Positions 13,683 to 21,927 of a stretch of DNA of 29,209 bases are shown here, piece by piece (positions within the stretch are counted from its first letter, which is position 1; every line of letters starts with the position of its first letter). The notes beneath the pieces are model-generated. The model was not told the DNA's origin, ran no database searches, and saw only the letters and a list, made by a program, of their open reading frames with translations. The position numbers were made by a program, and so were the translations under genes. The stretch lies in the NCBI GenBank assembly GCA_938003875.1, contig CALKWO010000252.1:1-29209 (forward strand), given 5' to 3'. Source of the DNA: an uncultured bacterium. Its GTDB lineage: Bacteria > Planctomycetota > Uabimicrobiia > Uabimicrobiales > JABWCH01.

Positions 13683-16600
13683 ATGCAAAAGACAAACTGG
13701 CAAGGCGAAAGCATTTTAGACAATAAATATAAGATTAAAAGGATCCTTCCGCAAGGAACTATGGGGATTTCCTATGAAATAGAACATTTTGAATGGAACA
13801 TCCCTTTGCGTCTAAAATGTTTTTTCCCTGCTTATTTTGAAGAACAGAAAAAATTTCAATCCCTGAAATATTCTATAGATCGCTGGATTGGGTGTAAAGG
13901 TTATCCTAATATTTTGGATGCATATTACTGGGAAACCATCGAAGGGGAACTATGTCTGATAAGCGAGTATATACAGGGGGTTTCTTTAAAAGAAATTTCG
14001 ATTAAAGACTATTCTTTAGAAAATCTTTTGAATATAGCAATTCCTATCAGCTATGCCTTGCAGGACTGCCATCAGAATCGTCTTTATCATGGCAATCTTA
14101 AACCAGAGAATATCATCCTTGCCAAAGGAAATAGAGTTTTTATAAACGATTTTTCTGGAAGTATTTTTTATGACCAATCTCAACATCCTGCCATAGAAGA
14201 TATCAGGCAATATGGAGAAATCCTTTATTGGCTATTTCTCGGAGAAAAATACCAGGGTATCTCTCAGGAAGCCCTGCGACAGGAAAAAAAGAATCTATCC
14301 CATGAAATCGAGGAGACAATTTGCTCATGCCTTTACTATCCAAATGAAATAGATCTTTTTACTATCCAGCAAATTTTAAAATCTCTTTATGAGAAAAAAA
14401 CACAACAATTTTATCCTGTAAACAATGTTTATCCTGCACGTTTCGATGTGGAAAATTTGCATAAACAGGCTTTTGCCTGTATGGAATCTGGAAGAGAATC
14501 TTCGTCGGAAAGTCTATGGACAATGGCGATAGAAAGCATTCCTCCTAGTTTGAATGCCTTATGGAACTGGCATTTATATCATTTACGGAAGGGGGCTGTC
14601 TCGCATGATATGTTTTTAGAAGCCATAGAAGAGCAAAACCAGATGGATGAGGATCAATTTTTATATGCTAAAGCAGAGATGGCATTAGAAACAGGAGGAA
14701 AAATTTTTCACTGTCTGCAAAACATTCAGGAATACTATCAGGATAAAAAACCTTGCGCTAAAATTCTCAGGATTCAGGGAGAATTATACTATCGGATTCG
14801 GGAGTTCGAAAAAGCAATAGAATGCTTTGAATCTCTTTTGCAGACGGAGGAAGCAGAAGCCGACGACTGGTATCGCATTGCAGTTGCCCATTTTGCTAAT
14901 AAAAATCTGCCAGGGGCTAAAGAAATTTGCAGCCAGGGGCTGGAGCAAAATAAAGATTCCATGTTACTTCAGTTGGTACAATCTGTAATTGCCTTCTGTC
15001 AGGAGGGGGAAGAAAAGGCACAAGAAAAGTTTGCAGAGCTTGTCGAAAAGCATCCTAAAACTTTCTGGATATTGGTTCATGTAGCAGAGTTCTATGGTGG
15101 CTTTGGATGGTATAAGCGAGAGGTTTCCCCTGAGCAAAAGAAAAAAGCCCAGCAAATGTATGAAATACTTCTACAAATCAACCCTTCGAGCATTCGTTCT
15201 TTGAGAGGATATTTGCATTCTGGAGGGAAATATATACCTCATAGCAAACGATACCAACTACAAATGCAAGAATGGAGCCAGATAAAGCAGTTTTCAGGAC
15301 ATAATTATATCGTTACTGCTCTGGCAGTGACACCAGACAATAGAGTTGCTGTTTCAGGGGATAGCGAAGGGAACATTCTGGTCTGGGATATATCTTCTGG
15401 TGCAAATACCATAAATCTGCGAGGACATAGAAAGCATATCACTTCGCTTTGCATTTCGGAAGATGGAAGTAAAATAGCTTCAGGCAGTTGGGATCAAAGC
15501 ATAAGAATCTGGGAATTGCCTTCAGGGGATTGCTTATGGCAAATTTCCGACCACCAGGACAGTGTCAGTTGTATTGACATGACTCCCGACGGACGCTATT
15601 TGATTTCAGGAAGCTGGGATGGAAGTGCCAGGGTTTGGGATACCGTTGAGAAAAAAAATCTGGCCCGCTTGAGAACAGAAGGACTTTGGATTACAGATGT
15701 TGCCATTCTTCCCAATGCAGATATGGCAATTACATGCAATGAATACGAAGAAATGGCACTTTGGGACGTAAAGATGCAAAGAATCATTTCTAAAATGAGA
15801 GGGCTAACTGTTTCTGTGAGCCAGGATTATGAGCTTGTTGTGTCCAGCAGATACAATAGCATAGAGCTATGGCAGTTGCCAGAAGGCAGATACATACAGA
15901 GCATTCCTGTGGGGGGGAAAGAAATCTGTCTAGGAATGAGTTCTGATAAGCTTCTTTTGATGACTCGCAACGAAGACGATGTGATTAGTCTATGGGATTT
16001 ATGGAATAAAAGAAAATTGTGTTCTTTGCAAGCAGAGGAATTCGTCTGCGCTACCATCACACAAGATGGCAATTCTCTGCTGGCAGGAAATGAAAAAAGC
16101 CTATATCTCTGGGAAAATATCACCCAAAGAGAGTTTCCTCTTTTTCGCTATGCCCACTATTTAGGCTCATCATACCATATTCCTTTTAAGACTCCTGATA
16201 TGATTGAAAGCAACCTGCGCAAAGCTGAAACGGCCTTGTACCAAGAGCAATATAAAGAAGCATTCGACTTTTATTCCTTGATCAATAAAATTCCTGGCTA
16301 CGAAACTTCGCTTACTGTTCTGTCAGGAATTGATACCTGTGCGAGATTGCAAAATTGGAAAAGAAAAGGAATTTCTTTACGGCTCCTTTTGCAAAGGAAT
16401 CTCAAGGCTGATGTTACAGCATGTGCAATCGCCCTGAATGGAGAGGTCGCCCTCCTGGGGACAGACGATGACCCTATCGGCCAATGGAATTTGCATAGCG
16501 GATATATAAGCCATCACTGGAACGGACATTACAGATGTGTTTCTTCTCTGTCAATCGTTCCCCATGGTAGCTTTGCCATGTCAGGCAGTTGGGATGGAAC

Positions 16601-17303
16601 TGCGATTCTATGGAATTTAGACTCTCCTGGCAGCCATGAAATGGTGGAAATTCCTGGTACCTGGATTACCTGTGTTTCTATGACAAAAGATGTCCGCTGG
16701 GGACTTTTAGGCACAAGAGATGGGCAAGTTCTTCTCTGGGATTTTTCTACTTTCGAGCTAAAGTCCTTACAGGAAAAATCCGATCAGAGAATAAAACATG
16801 TTATTGTGAAATCCAGTGGGTATGCCCTTTGCGTTTTAGAAAATGGAATTACCAAAATTTGGGATTTACGATCCCCTGAACCCTCTCTCGTGACTACACA
16901 CCGTCCTCATGGCAGAGGGATAACAGCAATAGAGATGTCGGAAGATGGGCAGAAGATACTTTCCTCCTCCCGAAATGGTTCTACTCTTTTATGGACACCA
17001 GGGAAAAATGAAACAATTCAGGAATTTTTTCATAAAGGCGAAGTGATATGCAATTTGAAGCTCTTGGAAAACAACAGCTTCCTGGCTCTGGCAAACGATG
17101 GTACCATGAAATTCTGGTCTTATGAAGAGAAAGAGCCCGTTGCCCATCACTATCTCCATTCTGTCAAGATGGTTCATACTGCCATAAGCGACAATGCACG
17201 CTTCCTGCTAAGCAGCGATGAAACAGGAGAAATCAAATTCTGGGAATTGCTCTGGGACTGGCAAAGCCACGATGACACCACTCGCCGATTTGCCATGGAG
17301 TAA
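13683..17303 (+). CDS. pseudokinase-TPR-double WD40 propeller protein
   Basis: This 1206-residue protein has four parts. Residues ~13-240 are a Ser/Thr kinase fold with a glycine loop (PQGTMGISYEIE, ~23-34), a beta-3 lysine (Lys45 in RLKCFF) and HGNLKPEN at 136-143. The last stands where HRDxKxxN is expected, so the catalytic Asp is Asn138. It also has DFS (156-158) instead of DFG, and is likely a pseudokinase. Residues ~255-520 are TPR-like helical repeats (YRIREFEKAIECFESLL). Residues ~534-815 form seven WD repeats, for example GSWDQSIRIWEL and GSWDGSARVWDT. A helical TPR-like insert (~820-900) is followed by seven more WD repeats to the C-terminus. There is no membrane segment, unlike many planctomycete kinases. 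The overall design is a signalling scaffold with many binding surfaces. It is the last gene of the cluster. Confidence 0.88.
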   Translation: MQKTNWQGESILDNKYKIKRILPQGTMGISYEIEHFEWNIPLRLKCFFPAYFEEQKKFQSLKYSIDRWIGCKGYPNILDAYYWETIEGELCLISEYIQGVSLKEISIKDYSLENLLNIAIPISYALQDCHQNRLYHGNLKPENIILAKGNRVFINDFSGSIFYDQSQHPAIEDIRQYGEILYWLFLGEKYQGISQEALRQEKKNLSHEIEETICSCLYYPNEIDLFTIQQILKSLYEKKTQQFYPVNNVYPARFDVENLHKQAFACMESGRESSSESLWTMAIESIPPSLNALWNWHLYHLRKGAVSHDMFLEAIEEQNQMDEDQFLYAKAEMALETGGKIFHCLQNIQEYYQDKKPCAKILRIQGELYYRIREFEKAIECFESLLQTEEAEADDWYRIAVAHFANKNLPGAKEICSQGLEQNKDSMLLQLVQSVIAFCQEGEEKAQEKFAELVEKHPKTFWILVHVAEFYGGFGWYKREVSPEQKKKAQQMYEILLQINPSSIRSLRGYLHSGGKYIPHSKRYQLQMQEWSQIKQFSGHNYIVTALAVTPDNRVAVSGDSEGNILVWDISSGANTINLRGHRKHITSLCISEDGSKIASGSWDQSIRIWELPSGDCLWQISDHQDSVSCIDMTPDGRYLISGSWDGSARVWDTVEKKNLARLRTEGLWITDVAILPNADMAITCNEYEEMALWDVKMQRIISKMRGLTVSVSQDYELVVSSRYNSIELWQLPEGRYIQSIPVGGKEICLGMSSDKLLLMTRNEDDVISLWDLWNKRKLCSLQAEEFVCATITQDGNSLLAGNEKSLYLWENITQREFPLFRYAHYLGSSYHIPFKTPDMIESNLRKAETALYQEQYKEAFDFYSLINKIPGYETSLTVLSGIDTCARLQNWKRKGISLRLLLQRNLKADVTACAIALNGEVALLGTDDDPIGQWNLHSGYISHHWNGHYRCVSSLSIVPHGSFAMSGSWDGTAILWNLDSPGSHEMVEIPGTWITCVSMTKDVRWGLLGTRDGQVLLWDFSTFELKSLQEKSDQRIKHVIVKSSGYALCVLENGITKIWDLRSPEPSLVTTHRPHGRGITAIEMSEDGQKILSSSRNGSTLLWTPGKNETIQEFFHKGEVICNLKLLENNSFLALANDGTMKFWSYEEKEPVAHHYLHSVKMVHTAISDNARFLLSSDETGEIKFWELLWDWQSHDDTTRRFAME

Positions 17304-17448
17304 AGAAGAATCAAAATTCCCAAAATCTTTGTAGCCAGCAACTGGATAATGGCCAGGTAACGATGTCCGCTTAAAAAATAGTAGCCTACGCTTTCATCGG
17401 TATAAAATGATAGAGAGTTCGATTAACAATGGAATCATCATAATCAAT

Positions 17449-17530
17449 TCGTTATCATTATCTTTATTATTATCGAGAGAAACACAAAGCAATGCTTTTA
17501 TTCCGATAATGAAAATGATAAAGATAACGA
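17449..17530. repeat. large imperfect inverted repeat upstream of secreted-protein gene
   Basis: Two 27-nt arms (17449-17475 and 17504-17530) are complementary at 23 of 27 positions and begin and end with TCGTTATC and GATAACGA. The 28-nt loop contains a second perfect hairpin, AAAGC/GCTTT (17487-17491 and 17495-17499). The right arm ends 4 nt before the AAGGAG ribosome site (17535-17540) of the next gene. In RNA it would form a long stem beside that site. It could also be a small MITE-like insertion. Confidence 0.7.
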
Positions 17531-17545
17531 TCATAAGGAGAAGAT

Positions 17546-18262
17546 ATGCATTTATTTACTATTATAGTCTTATTTTTGTCGATAATATCATCTTCCTCAT
17601 ATAGCGCAACTTTTTCCGATAATTTTGCCTCAACTAACATCTCTGTCTGGAATTATGATCCTTATACATCTATAGATAATGGAAGGCTGAAAATACAGCT
17701 TCCCAATTCTGTGACATGGAGTGGGGCTCATTCTCTTGGAAAAATGTATATATATGGAGATTTTGAATATCAGGTAGATTATAATTCAGCTTCCATGAGC
17801 AGCAATAACGGATGGCATGTTTTAATGAGAGCCCAGACCGACGACAATAAAATCGTTGAAATCAAAAGGGCATATTATGGCAGCAATGTCTATGATGGAA
17901 GCTATTACAATGGAAGTACATGGCAGTCATGGAATCCTATCTCTACTTCTGATACATCAGGAAAATTGAAAATACGCAGGTCAGGTACGAATTTTTATAT
18001 ATACTATTGGGACAGTGTTGATAGCCGATGGGAATATAACAACAATACCAATGGCTATCTTGTATCTTCTGCGATTGGGACTGCTCCTGTTTTCTTTTTC
18101 CTTGCTACAGGAACGCAGACAAATACTTTTACAGCTACTAGCTATTTCGATAATTTTTCCGTTTCTGCGGATGGAATATCACCTGAATTGAGTTCTTATT
18201 TCTTATTATTCTTGGGAATTACCTGCCTTTATTCTCTCAAAAATCGAAAAAATAAATCCTAA
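17546..18262 (+). CDS. secreted beta-rich protein with C-terminal membrane anchor
   Basis: This 238-residue protein has a signal peptide (residues 1-~21, hydrophobic then SSSSYSA). The mature domain is rich in Tyr, Trp, Asn and Ser, with alternating beta patterns (SDNFASTNISVWNY, GRLKIQLP, SYFDNFSVSAD). This is the layout of concanavalin-like or DUF1349/LamG-type sugar-binding domains. The fold is inferred from pattern, not from a named motif. The C-terminus has SPELSS, a hydrophobic helix (YFLLFLGITCLY) and a basic tail (SLKNRKNKS). This is similar in design to PEP-CTERM sorting tails but without the strict PEP motif. AAGGAG lies 5 nt before the ATG. It stands alone and is preceded by the inverted repeat. 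Confidence 0.75.
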   Translation: MHLFTIIVLFLSIISSSSYSATFSDNFASTNISVWNYDPYTSIDNGRLKIQLPNSVTWSGAHSLGKMYIYGDFEYQVDYNSASMSSNNGWHVLMRAQTDDNKIVEIKRAYYGSNVYDGSYYNGSTWQSWNPISTSDTSGKLKIRRSGTNFYIYYWDSVDSRWEYNNNTNGYLVSSAIGTAPVFFFLATGTQTNTFTATSYFDNFSVSADGISPELSSYFLLFLGITCLYSLKNRKNKS

Positions 18263-18459
18263 CTGAAAAAAGTGACTTTACCTGGCTCTAACAGAATCTG
18301 TGGTATTTATAGTCCATAAAAAGGAAGCGTTCGATGCTAACTTGTTTTTTTGCGTAATAAGAAAAAGGAAAGTTCTCCCGCAGACTGAAGCTGCACTATT
18401 GCATAGTACAGCTTAGCCTGCAGGGGCTGCCTATGCTAAAGCTAGATTTACAGGAAGAT
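18263..18459. other. convergent intergenic region with hairpin
   Basis: It lies between the secreted-protein gene and the minus-strand ABC exporter. AAGCTG (18388-18393) pairs with CAGCTT (18409-18414), with the inner arms ACTAT/ATAGT also pairing, so the stem is nearly complete. Nearby TTAGC/GCTAA can form a second hairpin. No long T-run follows, so a bidirectional terminator is only probable. No gene is seen. Confidence 0.5.
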
Positions 18460-20169
18460 CTATCCATAAAATGAATTTTTCGAATTATCCTTTATGGTGC
18501 ACAATGTCTGATTTTCTAATAGAAAAACGTCATCAGCGTATTGTATGGCATGGGGGCGATGGGTTATGACTAGTGCCATTTTTTCTTTTGTGTAGCTTTG
18601 TATCGAATCCCACATATATTTTTCATTCTCAGCATCCAGAGCAGAAGCGCAGTCATCCAGCAAGTACAGATGAGGATTTCCTGCTATGGCTCTGGAAATG
18701 CAAAGCCTCTGTTTTTGTCCACCAGAAAAGGAGCTTCCTTTGAAGCTCAGAATTTCTTCGATTCCTTTTGGCATGCTTTCTACTTCTGCCAGAAGGTTAC
18801 AGCCTTTAAGGGTTTCTTTTGCAGACTCACCCGATATGTTCCTTCCCATATTGACATTTTCATAGATAGTGTCAGAGAATAAAGAAGGCTCTTGAGGAAC
18901 GTAGCCTATTTTTTCCCAGTAGGAAGGCAGATATATCTTGCTCAATAGCTCTCCATTAATTCGGATTTCCCCAGAATCAGGCTCTACAAGGCCTAATAGA
19001 AGTCTTAAAATCGTTGTTTTTCCTGTGCCTATCTTGCCAAATAAAACAAGAATTTTTCCTCGTTCTAGCTTAAAAGAGAGATTCTGGATGACTTTTTTCC
19101 CGTTATACTGAAAAGAAACATCTTTGAGTTCGATAGAATAAATGGCATCCAGTTTTATTAAGGTATTCTTGTCTTTAGAAATTTCTGTTGCTTTACCATT
19201 TTCTTCTAATTCTATCAGCCTGCCTATGTTGACCAGCGTTTGCTTTCTGGAAGTAAAAAAATGAGGGATATCGAAAAGTGGGCCAATCAACATGCCTAAA
19301 TATATATAAAAAGCATAAAGTACACCGAGTGTAATCTCTTGCTCTAATACCAGGTAGCCACCATATAGAATCACAAGGATTTGCCCTGATAAGCCTATGG
19401 AGCTATAGATAGACCATAAAACAATCTGCAAACGGTTCAGTAGCATTCCTGTTGTAATTCTTTTTTGCAGTTGAGCCTTAAAGCTTTTAGAAAAAGAAGC
19501 CTCTGCTCTGTGGGCTTTGAGAATCTTGATTCCAGCAAAGCAGGATTCCAGAAGATTCCCTGTCTCGCTGACTTCCTTACGGTAATTTTCCATAAGCTTT
19601 GTAAGAAAATTTTGCAAAAAATAAAAAGTGAATAGCATCACTGGTAAGGGAAGAAAGGAGACTATGGCCAGCTTTATATTCAGGGTGAATAGAAGTCCCA
19701 TACAAAACAAGAATTTGCTGCTGCTTTCGATTGCTCTGAAAATTCCAGAGCAGGCAAACCAGCTTATGCTGGCTGTATCGTCGCAAAGTCTTGTGGCCAT
19801 ATCCCCTGTGCGGAATTGCTGGAAGAACTTCCAGTTTTTCTGGAGAAGACGGGAAAAATAGTGCTGCCGTATATCTACCTCCAAAAGATGGTTTACTCTG
19901 GCTCGGATGGATGGATAAAAATTGGACAGAATCTGCACCCAACCTACAAGCAAAATGATCCCTGTTACCTGGTATATGGTTTTTACATTCTCTTCCTGGT
20001 GGGTGCTATTGATTTTTTCCTGAAAAAAATCAATCAGATATTTAAACAAGAGAGGGTAGGCAATGGTTACCCCAATAGAAACCATCGTAAAAAAGATAAG
20101 AAGGCCAAAATATTTTTTATGATTTTTCCAGAAAAACCATAGCCATCTTTTTAGGGAAGAAGCATTCAT
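18460..20169 (-). CDS. ABC exporter (fused membrane and ATPase domains)
   Basis: A 569-residue half-transporter of the MsbA/multidrug type, probably a homodimer in the inner membrane that exports a lipid, peptide or drug-like substrate. About 310 residues of membrane domain with six helices are followed by the ATPase: Walker A FGKIGTGKTT (~376), Q-loop VPQEPSLF, signature SFSGGQKQR, Walker B LYLLDDCASALD and switch histidine in VITHRP. The residue after the Walker B aspartate is Asp (GAT GAC codons) instead of the usual catalytic Glu, which usually lowers ATPase activity. I chose the ATG at 20169 over an in-frame TTG at 20202, because the longer form runs into the hairpin-adjacent sequence and has no ribosome site. 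The substrate cannot be told from context. Confidence 0.9.
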   Translation of the reverse strand: MNASSLKRWLWFFWKNHKKYFGLLIFFTMVSIGVTIAYPLLFKYLIDFFQEKINSTHQEENVKTIYQVTGIILLVGWVQILSNFYPSIRARVNHLLEVDIRQHYFSRLLQKNWKFFQQFRTGDMATRLCDDTASISWFACSGIFRAIESSSKFLFCMGLLFTLNIKLAIVSFLPLPVMLFTFYFLQNFLTKLMENYRKEVSETGNLLESCFAGIKILKAHRAEASFSKSFKAQLQKRITTGMLLNRLQIVLWSIYSSIGLSGQILVILYGGYLVLEQEITLGVLYAFYIYLGMLIGPLFDIPHFFTSRKQTLVNIGRLIELEENGKATEISKDKNTLIKLDAIYSIELKDVSFQYNGKKVIQNLSFKLERGKILVLFGKIGTGKTTILRLLLGLVEPDSGEIRINGELLSKIYLPSYWEKIGYVPQEPSLFSDTIYENVNMGRNISGESAKETLKGCNLLAEVESMPKGIEEILSFKGSSFSGGQKQRLCISRAIAGNPHLYLLDDCASALDAENEKYMWDSIQSYTKEKMALVITHRPHAIQYADDVFLLENQTLCTIKDNSKNSFYG

Positions 20170-20207
20170 CACATCATTTCCATTCAGCCCCCAAAGGGGC
20201 AAAATAT

Positions 20208-20236
20208 AATAACCAGGGACAACGCCCCTGGTTATT
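20208..20236 (-). terminator. rho-independent terminator after gspG
   Basis: AATAACCAGGG (20208-20218) pairs perfectly with CCCTGGTTATT (20226-20236) around a 7-nt loop. On the minus strand it is followed by ATATTTT. It lies between gspG and the ABC exporter gene and shares its stem core with the hairpin at 734-776. Confidence 0.75.
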
Positions 20237-20254
20237 TAGCCAATACGCTCTATG

Positions 20255-20659
20255 CTATTTGCCATCGGAAGAAACTTTGATGTCTTCGTTTTCTCCTGTC
20301 CCGCCTTCTCTTCCATCGGCTCCATAGGAAATGACCTGGACAGATGAACCAGTGGAGCGATAGCGATAGGCATTGCCCCAGGGGTCTTTGGGAATTTCTT
20401 TTAGCAAGGGTTCGCCACTGGAGCTTTTGAACTCCATGAGTGCCTTGAGTCCAGAAGAGCTGGAAGGATAGCTCCCCTTTTCCATTTTATAGAGGTTCAA
20501 AGCCTTCATGAATTCTGTCATCTGGGTTTTGGCTGTTGTAATACGACCTTTGGCAACGAATTGCATCACGCCTACGGTAACAACGCTGCTCAATAAACCA
20601 ATGATAACGATAACGACCATAATTTCAATCAAAGAAAAACCACAATTGTGTTTCCGCAT
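20255..20659 (-). CDS. gspG: type II secretion major pseudopilin GspG
   Basis: The 134-residue protein has a prepilin leader ending in Gly, cut before Phe in CGFSLIEIMVVIVIIGLL, with Glu at +5. This is the class-III signal processed by prepilin peptidase. The body has the GspG pattern: ALNLYKMEKGSYPSSSSGLKAL, DPWGNAYRYR and a C-terminal calcium-loop-like ISYGADGREGGTGENEDI. It would form the periplasmic pseudopilus of a type II secretion system, or of a related planctomycete pilin system. A GAGGAG site lies about 8 nt upstream. It follows gspF after 20 nt, so both are in one operon. A terminator follows. Confidence 0.93.
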   Translation of the reverse strand: MRKHNCGFSLIEIMVVIVIIGLLSSVVTVGVMQFVAKGRITTAKTQMTEFMKALNLYKMEKGSYPSSSSGLKALMEFKSSSGEPLLKEIPKDPWGNAYRYRSTGSSVQVISYGADGREGGTGENEDIKVSSDGK

Positions 20660-20679
20660 TTTTATGCTCCTCTTAAAGT

Positions 20680-21888
20680 TTACATTTGACTCATTTCCAT
20701 AATTGGCATGATAATCGCCAGAACGATAAAACCAACGACAACCGAGAGAGCTACTATCATAAGAGGCTCCAGAATCGAAGTAAGCTTTTGCGTTGTGATG
20801 TCAATTTCCTGGTCATAAGCTTCAGCAATTTTGGTCAGGATGTTTTCCATCTGTCCACTTTTTTCACCAATTGACATCATATAGCCAACAACAGGAGGAA
20901 ATACCTTGCTTTTTCTCAACGGTGTGGCTATATCTCCTCCATCCATGATAGCGGTTCTTACATCGTCAATGGTTTCAGCCATAATTACATTATCCACTAT
21001 GTCTCTTACTATACGTAAAGCATCCAGAGCTGGCAGGCCTGATTGTAAAAGAGTGGAAAGTGTTACTGCAAAACGAGATACTGCCTGCTTTTTAAACAGA
21101 AGACCCATAACAGGCAAAGAAAGGCAAAACTGGTCATACATTTTTTTCCCTCTTTGCGTTGCAATGAATAGCTTTATCAGGATTATCGTGCCTGCAACTC
21201 CCAGGATGATAGCCCACCACCACTGGGCGCAAAACTCAGATGCAGTAGTCAGGATCAAAGTAGGCAATGGCAAAGCTTTGCCCTGGCCTTTTAAAACTGC
21301 CTGAATTTTGGGAACAACGAAGGTCATAAGGAAAATGACAACAGCAAAGCCAATGAACATCATGACCACAGGATAAGCCAGGGCTGCCCCTACTTTTCCC
21401 TTCATGCGATTCTGGGCTTGCAGATAGTCTGCCAGCTTTTTTAAGACAGCATCGATGTTTCCTGCTGCTTCTCCTGCATTCACCATATTTACATACAGAT
21501 GGTTGAAATACTCAGGATGCTCGCCCAGGCATTTAGCAAAGGACTTTCCTGCTGTGATTTGCTCACGAATATCCCGAAAGGCTGTTTGCAACCCTTTGTC
21601 TTCAACCTGGTCGATCAGAGCACTTACAGATTCCCTGAGGGGAATGCCTGATTCTAGGAGTGTCGCCAACTGTCGTGTTACCATCGCCAGGTCGCTGAGA
21701 TTTTTTCTTCGGAAAAATTTAGGGAAAAACCCTTTTTTAGCACTGCTGCCATCCATTTCTCTTAAAGAAGTAACATGAATTCCCTGTGCCCTGAGCTTAT
21801 TGCGAGCGTCTTTTGCGCTGTCTGCATCCAAGATTCCTGTTTTTGTCTTGCCACCAGCGTTCAAAGCCTTATACTCAAAAATAGGCAT
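20680..21888 (-). CDS. gspF: type II secretion inner-membrane platform protein GspF
   Basis: This 402-residue protein starts MPIFEYKALNAGGKTKTGILDADSA, the standard GspF/PilC opening. It has two T2SSF domains, about residues 68-195 (RQLATLLESGIPLRESV) and 270-395 (FAVTLSTLLQSGLPALDALR). Each ends in hydrophobic helices, including the terminal VALSVVVGFIVLAIIMPIM. It is the platform that couples the secretion ATPase GspE to the pseudopilus. AAGGAG lies 8 nt before the ATG. gspE, gspD and the minor pseudopilins are not in the window, so they must lie elsewhere. The upstream neighbour is pepT. Confidence 0.94.
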   Translation of the reverse strand: MPIFEYKALNAGGKTKTGILDADSAKDARNKLRAQGIHVTSLREMDGSSAKKGFFPKFFRRKNLSDLAMVTRQLATLLESGIPLRESVSALIDQVEDKGLQTAFRDIREQITAGKSFAKCLGEHPEYFNHLYVNMVNAGEAAGNIDAVLKKLADYLQAQNRMKGKVGAALAYPVVMMFIGFAVVIFLMTFVVPKIQAVLKGQGKALPLPTLILTTASEFCAQWWWAIILGVAGTIILIKLFIATQRGKKMYDQFCLSLPVMGLLFKKQAVSRFAVTLSTLLQSGLPALDALRIVRDIVDNVIMAETIDDVRTAIMDGGDIATPLRKSKVFPPVVGYMMSIGEKSGQMENILTKIAEAYDQEIDITTQKLTSILEPLMIVALSVVVGFIVLAIIMPIMEMSQM

Positions 21889-21927
21889 TCCCTATCTCCT
21901 TGTATATTGGATTTTACAATAATGAAA

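Noticed and set aside
20170..20202. upstream TTG start for the ABC exporter
   Set aside because: Adds eleven residues with no family match, lies next to the terminator hairpin and lacks a ribosome site.
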